A stretch of 64,000 nucleotides of DNA from RGIG5579 sp045543495 (lineage in GTDB: Bacteria > Bacillota > Clostridia > Oscillospirales > SIG627): NCBI GenBank assembly GCA_045543495.1, contig JAZQMO010000028.1, forward strand, positions 1-64,000, in the 5' to 3' direction. This document shows, in pieces, positions 34,499 to 43,738 of this stretch. Below the pieces are notes generated by a model, which worked only from the letters and a program-made list of their open reading frames with translations, searched no databases and was not told where the DNA came from. Made by a program: the position numbers and the translations under genes. How positions within the stretch are numbered: the first letter of the stretch is position 1; each line of letters begins with the position of its first letter.

Positions 34499-35647
34499 AT
34501 GTCCTACGAAATGGATGCAAGCTACGAAAGCGTAGTGAATATTAAGGTTGTCGGTGTCGGCGGCGGCGGAAACAATACCGTTTCCCGTATGATCGCCTCC
34601 AATGTCAGAGGGGTTGATTTTATCGCTCTGAATACCGACCGTATGACCCTCGCTCACACCCAGGCTCCCACTCAGATCGCCATCGGAGAGAGAACCACCA
34701 AGGGTAAGGGCGCAGGCGCAAATCCTGCCATCGGTAAGCAGGCTGCAGAAGAGTCTACCGAAGAGATCACCGAGGCACTCAAGGGTGCTGATATGGTATT
34801 CATCACCGCAGGTATGGGTGGCGGTACCGGTACCGGCGGCGCTCCCGTTGTTGCCAAGATCGCAAAAGAAATGGGCATCCTCACCATCGGTATTGTAACC
34901 AAGCCCTTTGCTTTTCAAGGCAAGAAGAGAATGGATCAGGCAGAAGAGGGTATCAAGTGCCTGTCCGAGTTTGTAGACTCTCTGGTTGTGATCCCCAACG
35001 AAAGACTGAAGATGGTCTCCGAGAAGAAGATCACTCTGATGAATGCGTTTGAAATTGCTGACTCCGTTCTTGCAAACGGTGTTCAGTCCATTTCCGAATT
35101 GATCAACGTTCCCGGTATCGTAAACCTCGACTTTGCTGACGTGACCACCGTGATGAAGGATGCAGGCCTTGCTCATATGGGCGTAGGCAGTGCAAAGGGT
35201 CAGGGCAAGGCAGAGGCTGCTGCCAAGATGGCAATTCAGAGCCCGCTTCTGGAAACCAGCATTGCAGGTGCCCGCGGCATTATCATCAACATCACCGGTT
35301 CCTCCGACATCGGATTTGAAGAGGTTGAGATCGCTTCCTCTATGATCCGTGAGCAGGCTCATCCCGATGCCAACATCATCTGGGGTGCTGCATTTGATGA
35401 GTCCCTTGAGGATGAGATCAAGGTTACCGTTGTGGCTACCGATTTCGGTGCCAAGATCGAGACCGCAAAGGCTGAAGCAAAGAACACCGTGGAGGATGAT
35501 CTGAGCATCATCACCGAGCAGAAGAGTGTTCCCCTGTCCGCTGAAAAGCAGAAGGAGCTTGCAGAGCTTGTGAAGGATGAAGACAATCTGGATGCCCTCA
35601 TCGGTATTCTGCAGAACAACCGCAAGAAAACCTATTTTGAGGACTAA
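34499..35647 (+). CDS. ftsZ: Cell division GTPase FtsZ
   Basis: This 382-residue tubulin homologue forms the division ring. VGVGGGGNNTVSRM, the tubulin signature GMGGGTGTGGAP and the T7 loop NLDFADVTTVMKDAG are intact. The linker is short. The C-terminus (LDALIGILQNNRKKTYFED) lacks the usual IPxFLRxR peptide that binds FtsA and SepF. AAAGAGGAGGAATTCCAA precedes the ATG. Neither ftsA nor sepF is adjacent. A terminator follows the stop. Confidence 0.97.
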   Translation: MSYEMDASYESVVNIKVVGVGGGGNNTVSRMIASNVRGVDFIALNTDRMTLAHTQAPTQIAIGERTTKGKGAGANPAIGKQAAEESTEEITEALKGADMVFITAGMGGGTGTGGAPVVAKIAKEMGILTIGIVTKPFAFQGKKRMDQAEEGIKCLSEFVDSLVVIPNERLKMVSEKKITLMNAFEIADSVLANGVQSISELINVPGIVNLDFADVTTVMKDAGLAHMGVGSAKGQGKAEAAAKMAIQSPLLETSIAGARGIIINITGSSDIGFEEVEIASSMIREQAHPDANIIWGAAFDESLEDEIKVTVVATDFGAKIETAKAEAKNTVEDDLSIITEQKSVPLSAEKQKELAELVKDEDNLDALIGILQNNRKKTYFED

Positions 35648-35662
35648 TTGACCGAAAGGATC

Positions 35663-35692
35663 GAGGGGTACTTGTTACCCCTCTTCTTTTTT
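35663..35692 (+). terminator. Rho-independent terminator after ftsZ
   Basis: An 8-bp stem GAGGGGTA / TACCCCTC with loop CTTGT, then TTCTTTTTT. It overlaps the possible 5' extension of the next gene. Confidence 0.82.
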
Positions 35693-35698
35693 ACGAAA

Positions 35699-36577
35699 AT
35701 GAAGAAAAAACATGCGTTTTTGATCATGGCTCATACCTGCCCCGAGCAGCTTTCCCTTCTTTTGGAGCTCTTGGATCAGCCTTGGGCCGATCTGTATTTG
35801 CATCTGGATCGCCGAGCCCCCTTTTCTCCCGAGGATCTGGGCTACCAAGCAAAATATGCCCGCTTGATCTCTCTTCCGAGAAAAAGGGTTTCGTGGGGCG
35901 GCAGAAGTCAGATCGATTGCGAGCTCTCACTGATGGAGGCCTCTCTTGCGGGAGAGTATGCGTATTATCACCTGATCTCGGGTCAGGATCTTCCTCTTGT
36001 TCCCATGGATCGATTTTATGCCTTTTTTGAGGAGCACCGTGGCAAGGAGTGGATCCATTTTGATTCCGATTGTTTGCCCGCCTCGGCTAAGAGTCGCCTT
36101 TCCTACTACTGGCTCTTTCAGGAAAAGGAGCGCTGCGGCGGCCTTTGGTACCGTGCCAACCATACCCTCGTTTCTCTTCAGGAAAGGATCGGGGTGGATC
36201 GCACCAAAAAGAGAAATAAGGCATATTATAAAGGAGCCAATTGGTTCAGCTGCTCCCACGCCTTTCTTTCTTTTGTGATAGCGCAAAAAAAGGAGATCCG
36301 TAAGGAGTATGCCTTTACCCGTTGCTGTGATGAGATCTTTTTGCAAACCCTCTTGATGCACTCTCCCTTTCGGGATCAGCTGTTTGATCAGAGCTTTTCC
36401 GATTCCACCCTCTCCAATATGCGCTTTGTGGATTGGGAGCGGGGATGTCCCTATACCTTCCGCAGGGAGGATGTGCCCACCCTTCTTTCTTCGGGGCATC
36501 TCTTCGGTCGAAAATTTGATCTTAATCGGGATCCCGAAGCGGTGTGTGAGATCTACCACAGCTTGAAGGAAGGGTAA
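35699..36577 (+). CDS. Core-2/I-branching-like glycosyltransferase (GT14)
   Basis: This 292-residue protein resembles beta-1,6-N-acetylglucosaminyltransferases of the GT14 family. KHAFLIMAHTCPEQL, the YLHLDRRAPF block, SWGGRSQIDCELSLME and ISGQDLPLVP are typical, as is KGANWFSCSHAF with a later CCDEIFLQTLL. It probably adds a sugar to a surface glycan. The start is uncertain. ATG 35699 fits family N-termini but has no ribosome binding site. An in-frame TTG at 35648, directly after the ftsZ stop, has GAGG before it but would place the terminator hairpin inside the gene. Confidence 0.83.
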   Translation: MKKKHAFLIMAHTCPEQLSLLLELLDQPWADLYLHLDRRAPFSPEDLGYQAKYARLISLPRKRVSWGGRSQIDCELSLMEASLAGEYAYYHLISGQDLPLVPMDRFYAFFEEHRGKEWIHFDSDCLPASAKSRLSYYWLFQEKERCGGLWYRANHTLVSLQERIGVDRTKKRNKAYYKGANWFSCSHAFLSFVIAQKKEIRKEYAFTRCCDEIFLQTLLMHSPFRDQLFDQSFSDSTLSNMRFVDWERGCPYTFRREDVPTLLSSGHLFGRKFDLNRDPEAVCEIYHSLKEG

Positions 36578-36602
36578 ACCGCTTCTCATTTTTTATGAAT
36601 TC

Positions 36603-36631
36603 TTGCTTTTTTTGTCGTAAAATGTTATAAT
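36603..36631 (+). promoter_or_regulatory. Predicted promoter of the LTA-synthase-like gene
   Basis: TTGCTT (36603-36608), a 17-nt spacer and TATAAT (36626-36631). Confidence 0.68.
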
Positions 36632-36658
36632 GAATCAGTTTTTTTGAAAGGATTTGTT

Positions 36659-38551
36659 ATGGTGAAAGAAAAGTGGCTTGGGTTCCGAGATAAGCTTGGA
36701 ATCTATCTTTATCCTCTTGTGTTCTTTTGTGCTCTCTTCTTCCTTGATTTTTCATTTCGTGCCGTCTTTTCCCATGTGGCGAGCACAGGCCTTTATCATT
36801 GGGCTCCCAATGTGTTCACTCTTTCCTGGTGCGCCATTCTGACCGTTTTTGTCTTTGTTCTTCCCACGGTGGCGAAAAGGATCGTGATGGGGATCATTTT
36901 AGGTGCTTTTTCCATTTTGGCCTTTGTCCACGCCATTTTGTATCACGTGGCAGGGAGCTTTCTGTCCTTTTCGGATCTTGCCTTTGCTGAGGACGGCGCC
37001 GCCTTTATCAGCCTTCAGTACCTTGCCTTCTCCTGGAAGGTGTACGCCGTGTTGCTTCTCAGCATCGCCATCGGCGTGCTGGCGATTTTCTTGGTGCCGA
37101 AAAAGAACCCCTATCACTGGATCCCCCTTTGTGTCTGCGCTCTGATTTTGGGCGGCAGCATCACGGGAATCGCCCTGACCCACCGTTCCTATTACCGCAC
37201 GGGAACCGGCGGCAATTTCGTTTGGACCGATACCTATACGCCCGGCTCCGTCACCGCCAATTATACGGAATTTACCAATCCCAATGAATGTCTCCTTCTT
37301 TGCGGTAACTATCAGTATCTGTTCCGCAGTCTGACTCAGTCCTTAAACGATGTGTTCAATCTCGGTAATATGCGCTCCGATCTGGATGCGTATTATGCCG
37401 CCAAGTCCGATGTGGCTGAGGAAAACGAAATGACAGGAGCCTTGAAGGGGCAAAATGTCATCGCCATTCTCTTGGAATCCATTGATACCTGGATGATCAC
37501 CGAAGAATTTATGCCAAACCTTTGGGCCTTGCAGCAGGAGAGCATCCGTTTTGAAAATCACTATACGCCTCTGTTTTTGAGTGCAGGCACCTTCAATACG
37601 GAGTGCGCCTTCAACATTGGCTTTTATCTTCCCGTAACGGGAACCAGTGCCCGCACCTATGCCACCAATATCTATCCTCAATCCTTGCCCAATTTGTTCC
37701 GCAATGCGGGCTATGCCGCCAATTCCTACCATACCTTGGACGGCAGATTTTATAACCGAGAGGTGGTACACCCCCTTTGGGGCTATGAAAAGTACAACGA
37801 TCACGACGATATGGAGCTTCAGGGGCTTCAGGTTCGGGATACCACTCTGATGGAAGCCTACGATATGATGGTAGGTCACGATAAGCCCTTCTTCAATTAT
37901 GTGATCACCTACTCGGGCCACGGCCCCTATACCGAAGCAAGAGAGGACATTGCCGCTCCCCATCTGGAAAAAGCAAAGCTTCTTGCCAAAAACAGCGGCA
38001 TTACCACCTCCAATATGGATACTTGGGCTCAGTTTGTCCGTGCCATCGCCCACGCACAGGAGACAGATGCCTTCATCGGGCAGCTTGTGGCGGCTATGGA
38101 GGAGGACGGCAAGATCAACAATACCACACTGGTTCTCTTTGGAGATCATTACAGCAAATACCTGACGGATACCTCCTTTGTGATGGCTCTCAAGGGTGTG
38201 GATAATATGAATTCCATTTGCCGTACCCCCTTTATGATCTACAGTAAGAATATTGATGAGCCTGTGAGTGTGGAAAAGGTCACCTCGGCGGTGGATATGC
38301 TGCCTACCATTGCCAATCTCTTCGGGCTGGATTATAACCCCCGCTACCTCATCGGAAACGATGCCTTCGGAGATCAGGGAGGCTATGTATGCTTCAAGGA
38401 TTATTCCTGGATCGATTCCGAGATCCACTGGACTCCCGAATACGAGGGGGAAGAGACCGAGGCCATAAAGGAGCGGTGTGACGAGGTTCGTGAGCTTCTC
38501 AATGCTTCGTGGAATACGGTCAAGACCAACTATTTTGCCTACTTGGAATAG
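36659..38551 (+). CDS. LTA synthase-family phosphoglycerol transferase
   Basis: This 630-residue protein has five predicted N-terminal TM helices (about 12-190) and an extracellular sulfatase-fold domain. NVIAILLESIDTWMI contains the metal-binding Glu. The catalytic Thr is probably Thr311 in SAGTFNTE. TYSGHGPYTEAR and VLFGDHYSKYL carry the later metal and substrate residues. It should polymerise or transfer glycerol phosphate from phosphatidylglycerol (made by PgsA). It could make lipoteichoic acid or modify another glycan. It has its own promoter, and AAAGG lies before ATG 36659. Confidence 0.87.
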   Translation: MVKEKWLGFRDKLGIYLYPLVFFCALFFLDFSFRAVFSHVASTGLYHWAPNVFTLSWCAILTVFVFVLPTVAKRIVMGIILGAFSILAFVHAILYHVAGSFLSFSDLAFAEDGAAFISLQYLAFSWKVYAVLLLSIAIGVLAIFLVPKKNPYHWIPLCVCALILGGSITGIALTHRSYYRTGTGGNFVWTDTYTPGSVTANYTEFTNPNECLLLCGNYQYLFRSLTQSLNDVFNLGNMRSDLDAYYAAKSDVAEENEMTGALKGQNVIAILLESIDTWMITEEFMPNLWALQQESIRFENHYTPLFLSAGTFNTECAFNIGFYLPVTGTSARTYATNIYPQSLPNLFRNAGYAANSYHTLDGRFYNREVVHPLWGYEKYNDHDDMELQGLQVRDTTLMEAYDMMVGHDKPFFNYVITYSGHGPYTEAREDIAAPHLEKAKLLAKNSGITTSNMDTWAQFVRAIAHAQETDAFIGQLVAAMEEDGKINNTTLVLFGDHYSKYLTDTSFVMALKGVDNMNSICRTPFMIYSKNIDEPVSVEKVTSAVDMLPTIANLFGLDYNPRYLIGNDAFGDQGGYVCFKDYSWIDSEIHWTPEYEGEETEAIKERCDEVRELLNASWNTVKTNYFAYLE

Positions 38552-38553
38552 CA

Positions 38554-38593
38554 TAAAAAAAGAGAAACGGATTTTCCGTTTCTCTTTTTTTTG
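38554..38593. terminator. Bidirectional terminator between converging genes
   Basis: AGAGAAACGGA / TCCGTTTCTCT (38561-38571 / 38575-38585) with a TTT loop, flanked by an A-run on the left and a T-run on the right. It can serve the LTA-synthase-like gene (+) and mscS (-). Confidence 0.85.
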
Positions 38594-38600
38594 CTTTTGT

Positions 38601-39410
38601 TTATTTCTGATCGATATGAACATCCATCTGAGGGAAGGGGATGTTGATCTCCAGCTTTGAAAAGGCATCGGTCACCTTTTCCAAAAGATCCAGTCGAACC
38701 GTCCAATAATCCTCACTCTTGCACCATACTCTCAGGGTATAAACAAGGGCAGAATCCTTTTGTGCGGTGAGTCTTGCAAAGGGGGCGGGATCCTCCAGAA
38801 CCAGCTCATTTTGAGAAGCAAGGAGCAGAAGCACCTTTTTCACTCGCTCGGAATCGGTACCGTAGGCAACGGTGAAATCCAGATCCACACGGCGGGTCTT
38901 TTGAGCGGAGTAGTTGGTGATCACGGAATTGATCAGGGTGCTGTTGGGTACCACGACCTCCTTGTTATCGGTGGTGAACAGGGTGGTGGAAAGCAGGGAA
39001 ATGCTTTTTACCGTGCCCTCCTTGCCGCCGGATTCCACATAGTCACCCACGTGGAAGGGGTGGAAGATCAAAAGCATCAAGCCGCCTGCAAAGTTGGAAA
39101 GGCTACCCTGCAAAGCAAGACCGATGGCCAAGCCGCAGGAACCGACGATGGCAACCACATTGGTCATGGGAACGCCGAGATTTGCCGCAACGGTCAGAAC
39201 CAAAACTGCCTTCAAAATAACGGAAACGCAGGTGATCAGAAAGCCTCTTGCGCCTTCGTCCACCTTTTGAAAGTGGGAATTCTTTTTGATCAGATTCAAT
39301 AAAAACCCGATCAGCTTCCAGCAAACCACAAGAAGGATGGCAGAGCCGATCAGCTTTAAGCCGTAGTTTGCAAGGAAAGAGGTGATGCTAGTCCAAATGT
39401 TTGTCAGCAT
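38601..39410 (-). CDS. mscS: Small-conductance mechanosensitive channel (MscS family)
   Basis: This 269-residue channel has three TM helices and the cytoplasmic beta and alpha-beta domains. The pore helix region AIVGSCGLAIGLALQGSLSNFAGG, rich in Gly and Ala, and FHPFHVGDYVE are the MscS signature. It releases solutes on hypo-osmotic shock. GGAGACTTAAT precedes its ATG. It is the last gene of the ATPase-recG-mscS unit. Confidence 0.93.
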   Translation of the reverse strand: MLTNIWTSITSFLANYGLKLIGSAILLVVCWKLIGFLLNLIKKNSHFQKVDEGARGFLITCVSVILKAVLVLTVAANLGVPMTNVVAIVGSCGLAIGLALQGSLSNFAGGLMLLIFHPFHVGDYVESGGKEGTVKSISLLSTTLFTTDNKEVVVPNSTLINSVITNYSAQKTRRVDLDFTVAYGTDSERVKKVLLLLASQNELVLEDPAPFARLTAQKDSALVYTLRVWCKSEDYWTVRLDLLEKVTDAFSKLEINIPFPQMDVHIDQK

Positions 39411-39452
39411 ATTAAGTCTCCTTTGAAATTTATTTTTTCCTTTCGGAAGAAA

Positions 39453-41471
39453 TCAATGTAGGTGGATCCTGTTTTCGTAGGGCAGAATTTCCTCTGCCTT
39501 GGCGGTATCCAAAAATTCCTCTGCCGTTTGGGTGACCGATTCAATGAGGGGCATGGAAATTTCGTCCGTCAGATCAGGTCCCCAAAAGCCCGATTGCCTG
39601 GTGCCGAAAAACTCACCGGGGCCGCGGGTCTTTAGATCGTATTTGGCAAGCTCAAAGCCGTCGTGGCAATCGCAGAGCTTTCTCAGGCGCTCTCTTGCGC
39701 TTTTTCCCGAATGGGAGGAAATGAGAATACAGTGGGATTTTTCCTTTCCGCGCCCCACTCGTCCTCTCAGCTGATGAAGCTGGGAGAGACCGAAGCGCTC
39801 CGCATTGCGGATCACCATCACCGTGGCATTGGGAACATCCACTCCCACCTCAATGACCGTGGTGGAAACGAGAATTTTTGTTTCTCCCGATGCAAAGGAT
39901 GCCATCACGGCGTTTTTCTCCTCATTTTTCATTTTGCCGTGGAGGAGGGCACAAGGAAGCTCGGACAGGTTCTTTTTCAGGCTCTCATATTCCTCCGAGG
40001 CCGATTGCAGAGGGCTCTTTTCCTCCTCATCCTCAATGAGGGGGCAAACCACATAGGCCTGCTGTCCTGCCGCCGCCTTTTCTCTCAAAAAGGCGTAGAC
40101 ACGCTGCATTTTATCCTCGCCCACGTAAAAGGTATCAATAACCTGTCTGCCGGGAGGAAGCTTGTCAATAACGGAGATCTTCCCCTTGGCGTACATGAAC
40201 ATGGCAAGGCTTCGGGGAATGGGGGTTGCACTCATCACAAGGGAGTGAACGGCGCCGCCCTTTTCATTTAAGATACTGCGGTGCCTGACACCGAAGCGGT
40301 GCTGCTCATCCGTAATGGAAAGCCCCACTCCCGAACAAAGAGCACCCTCCTCCGTTAAGGCGTGAGTACCGATGAGAATATAGGGCTTTCCCGAAAGGGT
40401 CTTTTCAAAGATCGCCTGCCGCTCTTTTTTTGTGGAGGAGCCTGTCAAAAGAAGAACGGGGATTTCGCTTTGGGAAAACAGCTTTTGGAAGGAGGCGTAG
40501 TGTTGACGGGCCAAAATCTCCGTGGGCGCCATGAGAAGGGTGCTTTTGTGATTCTTGGCCACAAGATACGCTGCCGCCGCCGCTACCACGGTCTTTCCGC
40601 TTCCCACATCCCCTTGGATCAATCGGTTCATGGCGGGGATGAGCCCCTCCCCCACAAGATCGGCTCGGATCTCATTCAAGACCCGCCTTTGCGCCTCCGT
40701 CAGGGAAAAGGGAAGCTTTGATAGGAAGGGGTCAAGGGAAACATCCTTCAGGGCAGGGGTCTGCACCAACTCTTGCCGTCGGGAAAACAGGGTCGCCTTG
40801 ACGGAAAAATCAAAGAGTCCTTCAAAGGCAAAGCGATCCTTTGCCCGTGCAAGGCTTTCGTTGCAGTCAGGGGCGTGAAGCGTAAAGATCGCTCTTGCCC
40901 GTCCCAAAAGCTTGTGCTTTTCTAAAATCCACTGCGGCAGAGTTTCCCGAATGCAGGGGAGCAAGGGCACAAGACAGGAGGCGATCAGCTTTGCGATCTG
41001 CGCAGAAGAGATCCCCCCAAGGGTCGGGTAAACGGGCTCAGGCAGGTCGGGATTCGGCGCCTCATCTCGCCGCTCGGGAGAAAAGAGAAAAAACTGACCG
41101 TTTTTCTCCTGTAATTCTCCGCAGTAGTAGCACACATCGCCCTTTGTGATCTTATTTTTCAAATAGGGTTGGTTGATGTATAAAATGTTGACCTTGGTGC
41201 CCGCTTCATCCTCTGCGGGAAAGCGGAGCACTCTTCGTCCTCCCGCCATGGTGAAAACATAAGGGGCGGCACAGCAGGTCAAACGGAATACGCCGTATTG
41301 CCCAAGCTTATCCGAGGATAGGGGAGACAGCGTTCCGCTTCGGTAGCAGCGGGGGAAATGCAGGATCAGATCCCCCACGGTGAAGATCCCCGCTCGGTGA
41401 AGCTTTTGCTTTTTTACCTCTCCCACTCCCTTTAACGCTTCTACGGGAGTTGTCAGATCCATTTTTTCCAT
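39453..41471 (-). CDS. recG: ATP-dependent DNA helicase RecG
   Basis: This 672-residue helicase remodels stalled forks and Holliday junctions. The N-terminal wedge/OB domain contains VGDLILHFPRCYR. Helicase motifs follow: GDVGSGKT (Walker A), TDEQHRFG (motif II, DEQH), SATPIPRSLAM, and QLRGRVGRG. The start ATG overlaps the TGA of the upstream ATPase gene (TGATG), so the two are translationally coupled. Confidence 0.97.
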   Translation of the reverse strand: MEKMDLTTPVEALKGVGEVKKQKLHRAGIFTVGDLILHFPRCYRSGTLSPLSSDKLGQYGVFRLTCCAAPYVFTMAGGRRVLRFPAEDEAGTKVNILYINQPYLKNKITKGDVCYYCGELQEKNGQFFLFSPERRDEAPNPDLPEPVYPTLGGISSAQIAKLIASCLVPLLPCIRETLPQWILEKHKLLGRARAIFTLHAPDCNESLARAKDRFAFEGLFDFSVKATLFSRRQELVQTPALKDVSLDPFLSKLPFSLTEAQRRVLNEIRADLVGEGLIPAMNRLIQGDVGSGKTVVAAAAAYLVAKNHKSTLLMAPTEILARQHYASFQKLFSQSEIPVLLLTGSSTKKERQAIFEKTLSGKPYILIGTHALTEEGALCSGVGLSITDEQHRFGVRHRSILNEKGGAVHSLVMSATPIPRSLAMFMYAKGKISVIDKLPPGRQVIDTFYVGEDKMQRVYAFLREKAAAGQQAYVVCPLIEDEEEKSPLQSASEEYESLKKNLSELPCALLHGKMKNEEKNAVMASFASGETKILVSTTVIEVGVDVPNATVMVIRNAERFGLSQLHQLRGRVGRGKEKSHCILISSHSGKSARERLRKLCDCHDGFELAKYDLKTRGPGEFFGTRQSGFWGPDLTDEISMPLIESVTQTAEEFLDTAKAEEILPYENRIHLH

Positions 41472-43642
41472 CAAAGGGAGATTACCTTTGCAGAGTTACG
41501 GCAGATCTCAACAAGAGCCTCCGAGGAGGTCGCAATGAAAAATTGGGAGCAGGTCTCGCTCAGCACCCGATACAGCTTGGAGGCCGCTTCGGGAGCCAAA
41601 GGCGCCAGAGAATCGTCAAAGATCATGGGAAGGCTGGTTTTTTGCATCAATTCCGCAAGACTTAAACGGAAGGCCAAAAGGCCGATTTCCGTAATCACAC
41701 CGCCTCCTGCGGCAATCAGGGGCAAAACACTGTTACGGTCACAGAAGCAAAGCTCGAAGTGATCGTCAAAGAGGAAGCGCTCTCCCTCGCCCAAAACAAA
41801 GGAGATCTTTTTGTTGATGGATTGGGTCAGAATTTCCTTCAGGGCCTCCTCAAATTTTTCCTTTTTGGAGGTGGCGAGAGCAAGATTTAAGCTTACAATA
41901 TCGTATTCGCCCTCCTCCTCCCGAATCTTTTCGGAAAGCACCTCAAGCCTTGTGCGGATCTGGTCGGGGGAAACCGAAAGCTTGTTTTGCGCCTCCTGCA
42001 ATCTTGCGGCGGTCAGCGCCTTTTTCTTGTAAATGGAATCATTCTGCGCCAAAAGGAAGGTGAGCTCCTTCTGCAGAGCGGTAAATTCGGGGCTCACGGT
42101 CAGAGTTTTGCGCTCCACATCTGCGCTCAAAAGACTGTTGTATTCCGTTTTTTCCTCTTCAATTTCGTGCTGAAGATCATAAAGGGAATCGTTTGCCTCG
42201 ATGATCTGATCGCAAATGGCAAGGATCTCGCCATCCTCCTCTCCGTATCCCAATTCGGAGATCTTCTTGCGGATCTTTTCGGTCACCTCTTCCTTTTCCT
42301 TCTCCCGCCTTCTGCAATTCTCTTCGGCGGAAAGAACCTTGTCCCGATATACGGCAGTGGTCCTGTCGTGGGCACAAAGGGTCTCGTAAAATTCGTTGAA
42401 TTCCGCAAGGCTCTCCTTGCCGTTTTCCGACAGGATCTTGCGAACGGAATGGGAAAATACGGAGGAAACACTTGCCGAGGCAATGCCGCACAGGACGGTG
42501 GTCACCCCTGCCGCAAGGCAAATGAGGGAATCAAAGGAAAGATACCGAAGGAGAAAATACAGACTTGCGCCGATCCCCAGCAAGGCGATCCCCAAGATCT
42601 GCAGGATCATTTTGGTCAGGCGATAGTGGGAAATCCTCTTTTTTTCGTTTCCGAAATGCTCTTTGGATTGATTTCCCGTAAAAAGGCGGCTGTGGTAGGA
42701 CAGAGTCTCCTCTGCGGAGGTCAAGGCCGCACGGGCATCGGAAAGAGAGGTAACGGAAAGGCTGAGATTGCTGTAATCCGCCTTCATTTCCTCCAATTCC
42801 TCTTCCGTCAAAAGACCGATCTTGCTTTTTACGTCAAAGAGCATAATGCGGTATTGCTTTTCCTTGGCAATGATGCTCTTGTGCTTTTCTTGTGCATTTT
42901 CCTTGTTGCGGCTGATCTGCAGATCGTCGGAAAAACGGGCCATATCGGCCTTCAAAAGAACGCATCGCTTGTCATTGGCATCCAATTTTTGCGCAATGTC
43001 GGTCAGGGTCGCACCGCATTCCTGCACCTCGTTTTCCCATCGGGGGTACTCCTCCAGCATCCCCTCCAATTCGCTCTTTTCCTTGTAAAGTCGGTCCAGA
43101 GAGCCTGTTTTATCTGCATTTTTGTAAAAGGATGCCTTCTCCTCGGCCACCAAAAGATCCCGATAAATATGGCGGGTATCCTCATGAAAGGAGGAGATCT
43201 GATTCAAAAAGGAAAATTTCGGCTTGAAAAAGGGCGTTTCATAGCGGGCCTGCTTGAAATAGTTGATCAGGTCAAAGGAATCCTGATCCATTCCCGTCAA
43301 AAATTCACCGGGAGTCTGCTCCGTGTCCACCGTCTCGCCCGAAGCGCAGTCCGTGAAGGTCCATTCCTCCTTGCCCTCAATGACGCTTCTTTCACATAAA
43401 AAATGCTTGTCACCGCAGGAAAACAGGATCCGCCCCAGTGCATCCTCCGCATTGTCCCGAGCAAGAGCAACGGAATCAGCTCCGTAAAGAACAAATTGCA
43501 CGAATTCACAAAGACTGGTTTTTCCACTGCGAAAAGAACCGTAAAACAAATTGGCGTTTTTTGACGGTTCAATGACAAGATTTCTGATTTTCTTAAATTT
43601 TTCGATCTCTATTTTTTCGATGGAAAGCTTTTTTGGTTCCAT
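41471..43642 (-). CDS. Membrane-anchored SMC/RecF-like ATPase (YhaN-like)
   Basis: This 723-residue protein has a RecF/SbcC-like N-terminal ATPase half (KIEIEKFKKIRNLVIEPSKN; Walker A GSFRSGKT at 35-42). A long coiled coil spans about 165-335. Two adjacent hydrophobic helices lie at about 344-366 and 371-394, then a second coiled coil (about 405-590) and the C-terminal ATPase half. The signature region reads AAGGGVITEIG (644-654) instead of LSGG. Walker B ends MIFDDS (Asp677 where Glu is usual). The middle TM pair resembles B. subtilis YhaN. No SbcD/YhaO nuclease is adjacent. Start and promoter are clear. Role inferred only: DNA-end or membrane-linked repair with RecG. Confidence 0.72.
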   Translation of the reverse strand: MEPKKLSIEKIEIEKFKKIRNLVIEPSKNANLFYGSFRSGKTSLCEFVQFVLYGADSVALARDNAEDALGRILFSCGDKHFLCERSVIEGKEEWTFTDCASGETVDTEQTPGEFLTGMDQDSFDLINYFKQARYETPFFKPKFSFLNQISSFHEDTRHIYRDLLVAEEKASFYKNADKTGSLDRLYKEKSELEGMLEEYPRWENEVQECGATLTDIAQKLDANDKRCVLLKADMARFSDDLQISRNKENAQEKHKSIIAKEKQYRIMLFDVKSKIGLLTEEELEEMKADYSNLSLSVTSLSDARAALTSAEETLSYHSRLFTGNQSKEHFGNEKKRISHYRLTKMILQILGIALLGIGASLYFLLRYLSFDSLICLAAGVTTVLCGIASASVSSVFSHSVRKILSENGKESLAEFNEFYETLCAHDRTTAVYRDKVLSAEENCRRREKEKEEVTEKIRKKISELGYGEEDGEILAICDQIIEANDSLYDLQHEIEEEKTEYNSLLSADVERKTLTVSPEFTALQKELTFLLAQNDSIYKKKALTAARLQEAQNKLSVSPDQIRTRLEVLSEKIREEEGEYDIVSLNLALATSKKEKFEEALKEILTQSINKKISFVLGEGERFLFDDHFELCFCDRNSVLPLIAAGGGVITEIGLLAFRLSLAELMQKTSLPMIFDDSLAPLAPEAASKLYRVLSETCSQFFIATSSEALVEICRNSAKVISL

Positions 43643-43672
43643 ATCAATATCCTTATAAAAATTCTATCTTAT

Positions 43673-43701
43673 ATTATACTGAAAAAGATCTGTCCCGTCA
43701 A
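43673..43701 (-). promoter_or_regulatory. Predicted promoter of the ATPase-recG-mscS unit
   Basis: On the minus strand there is TTGACG, a 17-nt spacer and TATAAT. AAGGATATTGAT follows before the start codon. Confidence 0.72.
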
Positions 43702-43710
43702 TGGTTTCCC

Positions 43711-43738
43711 AAAAAAGAAAGAGGCGTATTTACGCCTC
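43711..43738 (-). terminator. Terminator of the mecA-deacetylase operon
   Basis: On the minus strand, GAGGCGTA / TACGCCTC with a 2-nt loop is followed by TTTCTTTTTT. The stem overlaps the last two codons and stop of the deacetylase gene. Confidence 0.8.
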
